A stretch of 64,000 nt of DNA from Polydactylus sextarius. Lineage: Eukaryota; Chordata; Actinopteri; Polynemidae. The DNA is taken from positions 5,635,501 to 5,699,500 of the forward strand of contig CM028922.1 in NCBI GenBank assembly GCA_016801845.1, read 5' to 3'. The notes below the pieces were generated by a model. The model was not told where the DNA came from, searched no databases, and saw only the letters and a program-made list of their open reading frames with translations. Both the position numbers and the translations under genes were made by a program. Below, piece by piece: positions 1-13,400 of the stretch (position 1 is its first letter; each line of letters begins with the position of its first letter).

Positions 1-2339
1 CAAGTGCTGTGGATGGATGAAGTTAAAATTAAGATCTCTGGTCACAGACATCTTTGTAACTGTGAAGTATGAAGGTGAGGTTTGTGTTGTAGATTGTCGC
101 ACAGGAAACTTTATCAAATTGTGAATAAAAAATCTCCTGCAATTAGTCAAGAAAGTGAAACTTTCTTAAACATCACTGACAACCTGGGGGAAGATCTTAA
201 TCATGTTGTATTTTTTTTTTTTTTTCATGAAATAAAAAGTTTTAGCAAATCAAAGATGTGAAGGTTTGTTAGTGAATTTACATCATTTCTCTTCAACGTT
301 CAAAAAATTGGGGTGTTATCAAACTTTTTTTGCATAAAACTTTATATTTAACCATAACCCTAATATTGAAACACTATTTTTAAAACTATTATAAGTTAGA
401 TAAACTAATACTTACTGACCACAACTGTTTGTTTTTTTATGTCCTGAGATAACAAAAAAATTGGAGTCTCTGTCTAAATATTCAATAAACATGCAACAAT
501 AGAAACAAAAAAGGTGGAACCCAAACTTTGTTAGACTGAGAAATGTTTATCAGTTAATGTAAACCAACAGAAACTAAAGGCAAAGGTGACAAGGTAGAGT
601 TTCTATTGGAGGACCTTCCTTAACTCGTTCATTGTCATATCAATAGGTGACAAAAAGCCGATGTCTTTGTGTGACTTTACATCAGACTGGCAGTAAGGGC
701 TACTGTTTTTTCCAGCTGTCATAAATTAGAACCCAATAAACCAGGTCGAGCAGAAAATAGACAGAGGAAATGTGCACACATTTCTCCTCCGGCTTAACAA
801 TGGAGGCTGATCAGCACAACCAGCAGACCGGACCTTGAGCCTGGTCTGGACCGTAGTGTGCTAGCACGAGATGCTGACCCCTGGAGTGTCTTGGAGGACC
901 CTCAATTTCCTGCAGCCCTGGGTCCTGCAGGACTCCTCCCTCCACCGTCCCTGGGGGACGACAAGACCTCACGGACGGGATAAGAGTCAGCAGGCCAGGC
1001 AGGAAAAGCAAAGCAAGGGTGGGCAACGTAGAAGTTCCTGATCGGGGATATCCTGTCTTTCTAAAATCATCATCTCTCTGCTTTTAGGGCCTTCAGCAGG
1101 AGATACAGGCTCTATCTTAAGATTTGAAGGACACTGAAGCAGGCACTCGTCTGCATTGGGAATGTGTGGAAACACCTAAAATATGTGAGGAAAAAAAAGC
1201 TAAAAAGCTTCTTCAAATAAGACAGTTAAGGTTAAAATGCGCATCTAGTTAGTAGTCGTGTGACAGAAAACACCTGAGATGACAAATCAGACGTCTCTCT
1301 GCTCTCACTCTCCGTCGCTCCTGATATTTCAAAGACGTTCACAGAGAACAGCCATCGTTAGTGGAGACACGTCGTTTCCGAGTGGAAGTACCCGAAAGCT
1401 TTGGATGACTCCGGATCTCGGTTTATGTTGATCCTCTTCACAGTGCACAAAGTGTCCCTTCATTCCCTCCTCTATCCTCTCTATTGTGCATCCTTTCCTC
1501 CCTCAGGTCTAAATGGATGCCCTGTCATCTGCAGCAGAACCAGGCCAGTTCAGAGCCAGCTGCACCGATTTAAGCAGCAGAGCACGAGTGAGCACACATG
1601 CAAACAAGAAATAACTGTACGGTAGAACATCTCCTGGTGATACTGTATCTGTATATAAGTGTTTAAGTTTCAAGTCTCCACATCACATTGGTATAAGTTG
1701 CAAATTGGACAATGACGAACCCCCAAAATGGTTGTTGCTGTCACAAAAATCATACTATTACATCATATCTTTAAGGGATTCCTTAAAGATAATACACTAT
1801 ATATATAATGTTTGAATTAATATAATACAATGAATGAAGTACGGTTAATTCCTCAGGCTTTAGTCTTCAGACATTTTCAAGCAGATGTAACAGATGTCAC
1901 AGTCTGAGCCATAACAAATCAAGTAGCTCATGAAATATTATGAACTGAAATTTGAAATAATGTATGAGATCATATCACTTGTTGAGTGCAGCAGAGTGAA
2001 TTTTTAGACTTTATTTGAAAACAATTGCAAGCACATACTTCTTTTACATGACATCTTCCTGACAGGTGGCGTGTTGAAAGGAGTCTGTGGTACAAAAACA
2101 CAGAGAGCAGGAAGCATGAATACCGGGTAAGTCACCATGTGGAAGGTGGTAACAGGGTCCTTCAAGAGTGAAAAACATCACTGTGGTGATTTTGTGAAAG
2201 CCAGAGGACGCTGGATGAATACTGGGCCTTTGTCTCACTACTTATATTTCATGACATCCTGTCTAGCCGCAGTGTTTAAATTACAGCACCATGAATCATG
2301 TTAACGTCATGAAAAGCTGGTTTAGAAACAGGGAAACAC
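1..2339. other. intergenic DNA, possible 3' UTR of an upstream + strand gene
   Basis: The stretch is AT-rich, with plus-strand AATAAA hexamers near 124, 229, 484 and 733. These could belong to the 3' UTR of a gene whose coding part lies left of the window. A GC-richer patch at about 800-1175 is listed separately. I see no other gene or recognisable repeat. Confidence 0.4.
987..1176 (-). other. possible terminal coding exon, minus strand (unassigned)
   Basis: Read on the minus strand, a strong polypyrimidine tract ending in TATTTTAG precedes an open frame from 1176 down to a TGA at 987 (about 62 codons). It contains LKIEPVSPAEGPKS, whose LKIE resembles a sumoylation motif. The GC content is higher than the surroundings. 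No homologue is recognised, no upstream partner exon was found, and no minus-strand AATAAA lies between 1 and 987. It may be chance. Confidence 0.15.
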
Positions 2340-2515
2340 TGACACTCAGTGGCCGCGCCAGAAACATCGCGTCCCCGGAACCTTCGGTGTCGGAACTTTT
2401 GTTAATTCCGGACGTTTTTATCGGACGGACCGGGTTAGCATGTACCAAGGCCTTTTAAAGCTAACACAACAAATTCTGAAAAACAAGTAAAATATCCGTT
2501 TAGTTTGAACTCCGT
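2340..2515 (+). promoter_or_regulatory. putative promoter and 5' UTR of nfkbil1
   Basis: A GC-richer stretch with several CpGs (around 2352-2420) immediately precedes the nfkbil1 start, in otherwise AT-rich DNA. No TATA box is obvious, which suits a housekeeping CpG promoter. The exact transcription start cannot be seen. Confidence 0.35.
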
Positions 2516-3502
2516 ATGGTTTCTTCGAAGCAGAAGCGGCTGTGGAGGTACGTGGAGGAAGGTAGTTTACTGAAGTTGAAGCTGTACTTGAAGAAACACC
2601 GGGACTTGGATGTAAACTTCTCCCGAGGCCGGAGGCGGAGGAGCCCGCTACATCTGTCCTGCTGCCTGGGAGACGACGCCGCGCTGCGGCTGCTGCTGAA
2701 ACACGGAGCCGATGTTCTCCAGAGGGACAACAAAGGAGACACGGCGTTACACACAGCGGCTAACAGGGCTCTGAAACACGGGAAGACAGGTGAGGAGGAT
2801 CGGGAAATAAACCATGTTGGTGTGGAGATTTGTTAAAGTGCTAGAGCTTAAGATTTGTTTTAATGTTTTTTTCCAGCGTATGATGACCTGGTTGTGCCAC
2901 TAAAGAAGAGCTGTCCAGAGGCCATGACTACTCCTAACAGTGCTGGAGTGACACCTGAAGACCTGCTGACCTGGATGAAACACACACAGGTGAACTGAGG
3001 GTGTAACAATAAAATATAGGACTGCTACTCACAACTATCAATATCAGAGATACTTATTATTGCTACTTCTACTAGTGTTACAACAGCTGCAGCCAGCAGT
3101 AGAAATATATGTACAATATAAGATATAATATAACATAAAGCTGTAAAATATAAAATACAGAAGATGCATACAATAAAAGTATGTGCATTTGTGTATTAAA
3201 TCATAAACAGAACACTTGCATGGTATAGCAGAATGTGTCTGGTAATAGTAAAAACGCTGTATTCACATATTGTGACTTATCTTTTATATTGATTTAGCGT
3301 TTATGTGACCACTTAAAGAGTTTTATTTTACTGTCACTACGACGCTCTGTGATGCATCTGTGCAAAATGAGTCTTTTACTAATTGTGCTTCTGTGCTCAG
3401 TCAGGATGTTGTTGAATGGATCCAATGATCGCCCATAAAATATTAAATAAGTAGTGGAAAATGTTCATCATCACTTATTAAATACTTATAACAATGTATA
3501 TT

Positions 3503-3551
<49 letters not shown>

Positions 3552-4634
3552 TATTGCCTATTTATTTTTTGATTAATTGTTGGTCAATAAATGTCTTCTG
3601 ATGTGTTTTTGTCCACAAACTTTATAGATATTCGGTAACACTCATATAAGCTAAAGACATGCAGCAAACTCTGATATCAGAATCGCTGAAAATAGGTTGA
3701 ATATTTTATTTATAAATGACTAAAATAAGTCTCTGTAACCAAAACTAATTGTTATATGGTTCCTCAGCTTCAGGTGCAAGCAGGCCACAGTTTGATCTGT
3801 AGTTGTTACAAATCTGATCATGTTTACAAACTGTTTCATTTCTTTATATTTCTCACAGACTGCAGGAAACTCGAGTTGTCCACCTGAAATGGATCCTGAG
3901 AAGGAGTGGCAGGAGAAGCTGTTTGGTGAATGTGAAGATGAATTCTATGAAACCTTCGGAGTTTATGATGGTAACTCTTAAGCTCATTTTCTATGCTGAA
4001 TATCATTTTACTTTTTCTACTTGATAATAACTGTATTTGTTTCACAGCTGACGATTTTCTTCCCGTTGATGACGATGAGGAAGATTTTGGGGCCTGGGCC
4101 GATCGCATTAGGGAAGAATATTTTCGTAAAAAGCACGCCGAGGCTCAAAGATTAGCAGAGCGATGGACAAAAGGAAAGAAGAAGAGTAAAAAAGAGAGAG
4201 AGCAGGAACAGCAAAGCCACAAAGAGCTGCATGAAAAGCTGCAGAGGGAACACGAAGAGTATCTGGCTCGAGCGGCTCGTAAAGAGGAAGAGACTCGCCA
4301 GGGAAAGAAACGCAGGTACGACGAAAGGTGTTCGGCCACTTTCCAAAGCGGCTCCTCAGATTGCAGCTCAAAGCTGAGCTACGGTGACATCCCCTGGCCA
4401 GCTCCAGGAGGCACAGCTCAGGAGATGGTGGATGTGATGCTGCACGGCGTGGACAGAAAGAACGAGGCGGTCTTCCGTAAAATGCTCCGGACGCAGCAAA
4501 CGTTGTGGCATCCTGACAAATTTGCTCAGAGATGTGAAGCAAGGTTAGAGGAGAAGGACAAGAAGAGGATCCTGGACACAGTCACAGCTTTGTCACAGGA
4601 GCTCAACAGACTGGCTCAGACTCTTAAGAAGTAA
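2516..4634 (+). CDS. nfkbil1: NF-kappa-B inhibitor-like protein 1 (4 exons, 361 aa)
   Basis: Exons 2516-2789, 2877-2989, 3859-3970 and 4048-4634 have GT-AG boundaries and sum to 1086 nt (361 codons plus TAA). The product has two ankyrin-type repeats near residues 40-90 (motifs SPLHLSCCLGD and GDTALHTAANRAL). A highly charged K/E-rich coiled region, GDIPWPAPGG, and a C-terminal segment with QTLWHPDKFAQR follow. This order matches vertebrate NFKBIL1, a nuclear protein linked to NF-kB signalling and to RNA processing. The human protein is about 380 aa, so this looks full length. ATG 2516 is the first start before the ankyrin repeats. The HPD at about residues 321-323 is a J-domain-like motif. 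Poly(A) signal candidate: ATTAAA at 4768-4773. Family assignment is secure; molecular function in fish is inferred. Confidence 0.93.
3505..3548. repeat. (AT)n microsatellite
   Basis: About 22 perfect AT dinucleotides lie in intron 2 of nfkbil1. Confidence 0.95.
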
Positions 4635-6750
4635 AATCACTATATAATTTAAACATAATTTTACTGTGCTTGTCTGTAAATGTGTGTATTTAAAAACTCC
4701 TGGGACTTTTGTTTCTTCATTATATTAAATGTGAGTTGCTTTGGTAAAAAGCATTTGTCTAAACAACATTAAATTATTGTATTTTATTGTGAATATCTTT
4801 TGACGAATCCCACAGTGCCTCTTTCAGCTGCATCAGCAGGTCGTCTCTAAACCATCTTGATCATCTGAGGTACATTAAGGCACAGCTAGAGCCCTACATA
4901 CATCTCTGACGTCTGCAGATGCACCAGTAGGTCGAACAGGTCGTTTTTAATCAGGGTTATTTTTCCCTTGGTGTTCAACCAGAAACAAAAGGTCACTGAA
5001 GTCCTATAGATGTACGTTCTGTGACCTCTGACAGCACTAAAGGGCCGATGAAGACTCATTTATTTACTAATTTATTTGTTTCACCTTGTTTGATCTAGTG
5101 TTTCCTGTATTACTTGTAGTTCTCGGTCTAATCTCATTGAAATTTCCCTGAAATTTAAGTGTGAACTTACAGAATTAATCAGAATAATTGATCCTGGATT
5201 GAAACCCTGAGTATTAATAAATGCTACTGTAAATGTTTTAACAAACAATAACATCCTTGAGAGTCTTTGGACCCTGAGTTATATTTGTGTTGAGTCATGT
5301 GGCCACAACATCAGTATTTTTCCTCTTTAATTGTTTCTGCTCAGAAAATATTCAAACCGAGTAACGTTTGCTTTTATTAAAATAATTAACCACAAAGGCA
5401 CATTTATTTTAACAACACCAACATTAATATTTTACCCTAAAAGCGCCACCAAAATAAGGATTTCACACACAAAGAAAGGCAGATGGTCGGTCTGTTTTCA
5501 GGGATGGAACAGAATAAGAATATGCGTTGGTTGCCAGGTTTGTCAAATAATCCCCCTTTTTCTTTCACGTATACCAATAACGTGACGACTCGTGTCGAGC
5601 ACAACTTAGAACAAGACAAACGAGTACAACCAAGTTATAAGCAGTTTAATACCATGAATAAATGTGAGTAAAGTGCACATAAACTGATATTTTATTAAAG
5701 GAAATTGATGTATACGTTATTTTGTTATAATCATGACAATTGTAGATATGAATGTATATTAAAACGCGTTTAATTATCATTTGTCAGCATACACATTATC
5801 ATGTTTTTATTTATTTATAATTGTTCGATGTTTTATCATTAGCCGACCATATAGTTTACTTCTTCTTCTTTGGTTTGACCTGCAGAAATACCGCAAATTT
5901 CGCATTATACGCAACAGTCGAACGGTATTTAATTATTTCTAATGGTTTATTGTGAAATTTAAACCTCTGGAGTCAATATTTCATCACCTCTGTTTCTCTC
6001 AATAAAGTTAAAGGAAGAAAAAAAAATCCCAACAACGATTATTTTAAAGGATGTCAACAAACCTGGCAACCCCGGAGACGCAATCTGTGTCAATTGCCGG
6101 GCGACGTAGCGTGAATAAAGGCCGTAACCTATTTCTGACTGAGGCTTTTTTTAACGTGTGAAGCCTCCTTCAGCCTCTTTTGTCTACATGGCGGGTTGAT
6201 GATTTATGTTTTTTTTTATTCTGCCTGTTGCTTGTTTCCGTTTATCGGCGCTGCGTCGTCGCCGTGTTTTATTTATTTGATTTCTTATTCTTTTCTCTAG
6301 GGTTTTTTTTTTTGCGCCGTAATGACAGGTGTTCAATGTAAAGATCCCACAAGATGACGCCTGTCGCTGCTGTAGCTCGATGCGAAAGGTGCATTAGGGA
6401 GGTTTCTGTCTTTGTTTTCATGTTGTTTATTCTATAAGAGACCGGGTGGGGTTGTAAGAGAAATTAAAAAAAAAAAAAAAACGGTGCGAGGAATAAGACA
6501 CAGGATGAGGATTAATCCTCCCCCTCTCTGTGAAAATCGTCAATAGTAATGGGCAGTAATTAATCCTCGGGAGGAGGTTAATTGGTTCAAGCGGTTTAAA
6601 TCAGCGCTTTATTTTTGTGATGCGCTATTTTCGTTTTTTGTAACCGGCTCGTCGTTTAGTGTCGGTTTGGGACTACAGGTTGATTTATTATTATTATCAT
6701 TATTATTATTAATATTATAAGGAGACGCTGAGTGTCTGCAGAGATAAAAG
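4635..6750. other. intergenic: nfkbil1 3' UTR, then atp6v0a2 upstream region
   Basis: The first part is nfkbil1 3' UTR, with ATTAAA candidates near 4723 and at 4768. The rest is AT-rich. A more CpG-containing stretch at about 6060-6540 (for example near 6100 and 6240) probably contains the promoter and 5' UTR of the next gene. No other coding sequence was seen. Confidence 0.5.
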
Positions 6751-7356
6751 ATGGTGTTTCGGAGTGAGGAGATGTGCTTGGCGCAATTGTTTCTGCAGTC
6801 CGGCTCTGAATATGACTGCATTAGTGAGCTCGGAGAGCTGGGGCTGGTCGAGTTTCGAGATGTAAGTAGAGAGGATGATGATGATGATGACACACTCATA
6901 TCTGTTAATGTAGTAACTCTACCTCCACTCTTAACAAAGTAGTGTTTTGTTTTGTTTTGTTTTGTTTTTTTACCTTTATTTTCTTTCATGTTTGGAGGTT
7001 GGATCAGAATATAATACACATTTACTGATGTTATAAGCTTTATGAGGCTGTTAAAGAGTCATATTGTGTATATTGTTGTTTTAAATGCTCTGATGCAGTA
7101 ACATGCAGCTCTCTGACCTGTGATGCTCCTTTGGTTTCAGCTTAACCCAAGTGTCAGCTCATTCCAGCGGCGCTTCGTCAGCGAAATCAAGAGATGTGAG
7201 GAGATGGAGAGGATCCTGGGTAAGCGAACTGAACAGAGCACCTGGTAGTTTGTTAGGTTATTTATTTATTTATTTTTTAGTGGGTGTAAGCTGAACTCAC
7301 ACACACTGATCATTAATCATTTCGAGTTAGGAAGCATCTCAGTTTGCTGATGGTGT

Positions 7357-7387
<31 letters not shown>

Positions 7388-10300
7388 CGGCCCCTTGGAG
7401 ATTAAAGGTTTCACGGCTAAATCTGACACTTTAGCGGTAATTAACACAAAACAAACTATCTGCATGTTTTGCTTTTGTTGTTGTTGACAGGATATCTTCT
7501 GAGGGAGATCCAGAAAGCTAACATCGCCGTTCCAGAGGAGGATGAGAGTCCACTCGCTCCTCCTCCCAGACAGGTGCTGGAGATCATGGTGAGCTTCATT
7601 TAAATGTGATTTTACTGAACAAGTATCCACTTTCCATAGAGCACAATGGAGTAATGGTCCAAACAAACATAGTCCAGTTGAAACATTAAAACATTTAGTT
7701 ATTTAATAAGCTAATACCACACAGGTGTTGAACAATACACTTTTTATGATTCATGGATGGAGAAAACATCTTATTCTTCATTGTCTGACTGTATCATACA
7801 TAAACACTGCACCGTTCAATCCTCTGTAGAAGCTGTTTGGTGTTTACACTGGCTGCATCAGGCCATTAAAAGGGAATAATAGTGATATATTTATTCTGAT
7901 ATATTTGGAAACTTTAGGGAATTCTTAGATTAACACAAATTGATATTAAGGTCTGTGGGATAGACCAGACTTTGGCTGTAAAATACTAGTTTGTGTTCAT
8001 CCTGCTGGCAGAATATTGGTCTTGGATCTAGAGGAGTCAAGGGTCTATGGTTTCTCACCTCAGCATCTGAGAGACCAGTTTAGTTTTTGGCTGCCGGACT
8101 CTGCTGCATTTACCACCCTGCTGGATTTAGCTTCTCCGGTAATCATCAGTAATGGAAGATGAAAGAGACTAAAATTGATCTTCTACGCTTCCTGACGTCA
8201 CACTTTCACTTTCGTTTCAGCTCATACACCTCGATTTTATATGTGATTCATTTCTGATAACGTGAGATCAGGACGTAGCTACACAGATGGTTGAGAACGA
8301 CCGGTGGTCCACATGAGTTGGTTACATGCTACAGTATCAGGTTTTTCAAAAAAAAATCTATATGTGCTCATTCAGGTTTCTGAAACTAGGACATGATGAT
8401 AGAAACTTTTCCTTTTACTCTTTGGCTTTTAACTGAGCATGAGAATTGTGTGGCCTTTTAATGTCCTTCAATGTTTTATTCTTTTGTGTTTAGTTTATTT
8501 TAAGTGTATTAGTCTTCAAGCTGTTTTAGTTTTTTTTATCTTTAGTGTCTCATCTTTAGTTTCTACTATCGTGTTTCTATTTCTATGTACAACATTTTGG
8601 CAACTATGTGTTTTTAAATATGTAAATAAACTGGATTAGATTGGATTGATATAAAACATAAACATGATGCTCCACAAATCTGATCAAAATGTTCTTATTA
8701 ATGTGAAGATAATTTACCAGTTCTCCATATATTTATTATTTAAGGTTTACAACATCTTTATAGTTAGTAGTTTACTATAGTTAGCAGATATTTAGATATT
8801 TAAATAATTCATAAATCATCAGAAATGTATTTACAAATGTCTGAAATGATTTGCTGAATTTTCACCACTAATCTTAGAGATGAACAGCTGCGTAAAACCA
8901 GTAAGGTTGTTTTAGGAGTCTGTATGTGAAGATGTTAAAAAGTTAAAGTTTAAAAGTGAAGATAGAAATCTGTCTCCATCCTGCTGTTTTTTTCTTTTCT
9001 TTCTTTTAATTCACAGTGATTCGACCAACACAAATCAAACTCCCTCATTACATATTTTACACAGTTTTTTTAATAATTAGATTTTTTTTACTTTGCTTTT
9101 CTTTGCTTTACTACACAAAGTCATGCTTTTGTCTACTACGGTGGTTGTTATTTATAGTTATATATCTATTAATCTACCAGCGATATTATTAAGCAAAACT
9201 ACGTAACTTAAGACAAATCAAAAGTTGAATTTATAAACAGTAAAATGCGGTTGCTCGTGATATTTTGTTGAAGAGTTTTGCAGCCACAGTTTTATATTGT
9301 TTATTATGATCTTAGCTAATGTTAGCTTAGCATATGTAGTTAAATATTACTGAATTTATTGAGTCATTTGGCTGATTTATCACTTTTATTTTAGCATTTT
9401 AGCAACAGTTGCTGAGTATTTTACAGTGGCCCATAGTTGCTGTTTGTAACTAAGTGTTTCACAGTAGCATTTTGACCTTTAATGACAAGTTAGTGTTTAC
9501 TGTGATGTTCAGGAGCAGCTCCAGAGGCTGGAGATGGAGCTCAGCGAGGTGGCGAGGAACAAGGAGAAGCTGCGGAGGAATCTCCTGGAGCTCACCGAAT
9601 ACACACACATGCTGAAGATCACACGGACGTTCATACACAGCCGTTCCAGAGTGAGTGTATTTCTGCCCAGCGACGCGTTTATCACACATACATCTGTCTG
9701 TCGTCTACTGTTTTTTCCAGCTACGCTCCAGTTTGCATCTCATTCAAGAGGCTTCCCCTCACCTCTCCAGCAACATCCTGTTTTCTTGTTGTTGGCACAT
9801 CTTGTCTCCCTGGGTGACAGAGGTGGAAGTAGTGCTGACTTTAATTAGTTGACACAGTCAGACTGCAGCTGTTACAAGCAGCACCTGACTCATCCGGCCT
9901 GTTGTGTTATAAATGGATAAGCTGAAGAGCTACAGAGATAAGACGAGTGTGTGCGTGTGTGAACACTGTATGCGGTTTATGTAGGACGATGTGAGGTTAT
10001 TGTAAACTGTCATGAATGAAACATGTTCCTTTTTATAATTAGCATGAGGCTCTTGGTCCCCAGTATGAAGAGTTCCCCACCATGGAGACTGACTCAGTGA
10101 CGGGATGCACCGGTATGCAGAGACTTGGAGCCAAGCTTGGGTGAGCAGGTTTTAATATATTGTGTAATTTATTATGAAGAAAGAAAAAAAAAAACAGGCT
10201 CCAAACCCTAATTTAATCTCTTCTCGATGTAGGTTTGTGTCAGGTCTTATCCAGCGGGTGAAGGTTGAAGCGTTTGAACGCATGTTGTGGAGAGTGTGTA

Positions 10301-10444
10301 AAGGTTACACCATCCTCAGCTACGCTGAAGTTGATGAAAACCTCACTGATCTCGACACTGTGAGTTGAATCACATACATTGTGATGGAAGTAACATTAAT
10401 TATTATAATTATAACATATATAATAATTATAATTATAACATTAT

Positions 10445-10478
<34 letters not shown>

Positions 10479-13400
10479 TTATCTAAATGGTGCTATAATA
10501 TACATCCAGGAAGAAGTAAGTCATTTTTTAAAATCTGGCTGAAGTAGTAACTTGTGATCTGTGCTGTTTCAGGGGGAGATAAGCAAAAGTGTTGTGTTCC
10601 TCATTTCTTTCTGGGGAGACCAGATTGGACAGAAAGTTCAAAAGATTTGCGACTGGTAAGACTGGCATCACCATCACATGACTGTATCTGTAAGAACCTG
10701 ATGTGTTCTCTCCTCCATCATAACCGTACCCGTCCATCTTTGTCATCCTCAGTTACCACTGCCATCTTTATCCACACCCTGAGAACGACGAGGAGCGCGC
10801 AGATGTGCTGGACAGTTTAAGGACGCGCATCCAAGACCTTAACAATGTAAGACTGACACACATTAGCATTAAGGCTTTTAAACCAAACATATAATCGTAT
10901 TCATATTGAGTTTTGTAAGTGATGTTTGCTCCAGGTGCTGCACCGTACTGAGGACTACCTTAGGCAGGTTCTCCAGAAGGCTTCAGAGTCGGCCTACACC
11001 TGGGTTGTGCAGGTGAAAAAGATGAAGGCCATTTATCACATCCTCAACCTCTGCAGCTTCGACGTCACCAACAAGTGTCTGATTGCTGAGGTTTGGTGTC
11101 CCGTCAGTGACCTGGCAAACCTGCGGGGGGCGCTAGAGGAGGGCTCAGTGAGTGAGGGTTAAAGTAGTCAATATTTATCTATAGTTGGGTCAAATGTTCT
11201 AAAGTATTTGCATGTGAACATGTGTTTTATTTCATATTAAATTACAAACAAATGTTTTTCTTTTACATAAATGTGTTTTTTTTTTTTTTTGTCATCAGAG
11301 GAAAGGTGACGCTACAGTACCATCATTTGTAAACCGCATCCCAAGCACGGACACTCCTCCGACCCTGTTAAGAACCAACAAGTTCACTTCTGGCTTTCAG
11401 AGCATTGTGGAGGCTTATGGGGTGGGGGACTATCGTGAGGTAAGCCCAGGTAAGAACTCTTATTACATCTCATAAAACAACAGCAAAGCATCTCTTTTAA
11501 ATTTGCTTTAGAGAAGTCCAGAGTAAGTTCGCTTAGTATTGTTTTGTTATCGGCAGCTCCCTACACCATCATCACGTTCCCCTTTCTGTTTGCGGTGATG
11601 TTCGGTGACCTCGGCCACGGGATGGTGATGAGTCTTTTTGCTTTGTGGATGGTTTTGACGGAAAAAGGGCAGAAGAAGAAACGCTCCAGTAATGAGGTAA
11701 GAGAGAGTCTTCCTCTTTTGTAAGATGAAATGTCTAATTATAGTGAAAAAAAAAAAGAAATAGATGATATGTGCGTTTGTTGCTCCCAGATATGGATGAC
11801 GTTCTTCAACGGCCGTTACATCATCCTGATGATGGGGCTCTTCTCCATCTACACTGGGCTGATTTACAACGACTGCTTCTCTAAATCTCTCAACATATTT
11901 GGCTCTGCCTGGAGCGTCAAAGCTATGTTTACAAATCAGCAGTGGACGTGAGTTGTCAGAAATATGTTTATTTTGTAAATCAGCGCATGTGGTTGCAGGT
12001 TTTCATAACTTATACATATATATTTTTTCACATTGCAGGAATAAAACGCTCCAAACAAACGCTCTCCTCACGTTAGACCCAAACGTCAGTGGAGTTTTCA
12101 GCGGGCCGTACCCGTTTGGCATCGATCCTGTGAGTAAATGTGCTCAGATGTCAGTCTCACTCCATATATAACTATATAATATAGCTATAATATAACATAT
12201 ATAGTTATATATATGTATATGTATATAACTATATAACTCTTACTCATTCTCGCGTCGTGCTATTTTAATATCACACCAGATTTGGAACATGGCAGTGAAC
12301 CGACTCTCATTCCTCAACTCCTACAAGATGAAGATGTCAGTTGTTATTGGGGTCATCCACATGAGTTTTGGAGTGGTGCTGAGTGTCTTCAATCACTTGT
12401 GAGTGGCTACGGATTTAAGTCTGTGTCAGTAACCTTTACATCACTTTTGCTCAGACTTGTGATGAACATAATTAGAAAAGGGAGGATGGTTTAATTATGA
12501 CAGAATAAAGAAAATTGAACAGCACAGAATCAGAAATGCATCAACATGTTAGGAGGGTTCCTATAAAGATATAACATGTGCATTATACTGTAGCCTGCAG
12601 GTGGGTGGACAAATACACGTAGTGGTCTATATGCATCACTTTTGAGCATGCATCATAGGTAGAGAATATCTGAAATTGGTATTTTGTTTATCGTGATTGA
12701 CAGAATGATTGTAACAAATAAAGAAACACTAAAGGCTGCACATACTAACCAGCATTGATTGGTTTATTTGTTGTAAATGAACTAATGATTTTGTTAAATG
12801 TATTGACTAAATATACAAGTGTCCTCAGTTACCAGTAGGTGGCGTAAAAGAAAACACATGCACTAAATAGCAATTATTTTAATGATGCTGAAAGATAATA
12901 CTTGTTGTTTCTGCTGTTTATTAGTGTTTATATCTATGTATATTTCTTGGAACTTATTCCTCTGGGTCGTAGAGATTCACTGCTCAAAATTCAACGATTC
13001 AGCGATTAAAAACACATTAGTAAACCGCACAGTTGCACTGGGTGACATGTTACTTCATTATCTAGATCACTATAAATCTCGAGTGCACCATCCTGCTGAA
13101 ACTTTTAACTTTGGTTTGAGTAATGTTCTCTAAAAAAAAAGAAAAAAATCAGTGACGAATCATTTCTGTTATTACTCAATCCAGTAAGAGTTAATATAAC
13201 CACCATCTTATTATTTTCTTTATTCCCACACTGTGTTCTCTCTCCCTTCAGGCACTTCCGACAGAAATTTAATGTCTATCTGCTATTTCTTCCTGAGCTG
13301 CTCTTCCTCATCTGCCTCTTTGGTTACCTGGTCTTCATGATTTTATATAAGTGGTTGGCGTTCGGTGCTCGGGACTCCAGCCATGCTCCCAGCATCCTTA

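Noticed and set aside
4108..4542. 144-codon open frame on the minus strand
   Set aside because: It lies entirely opposite the last exon of nfkbil1, where GC-rich codons leave the antisense frame open. It has no homology and no start context.
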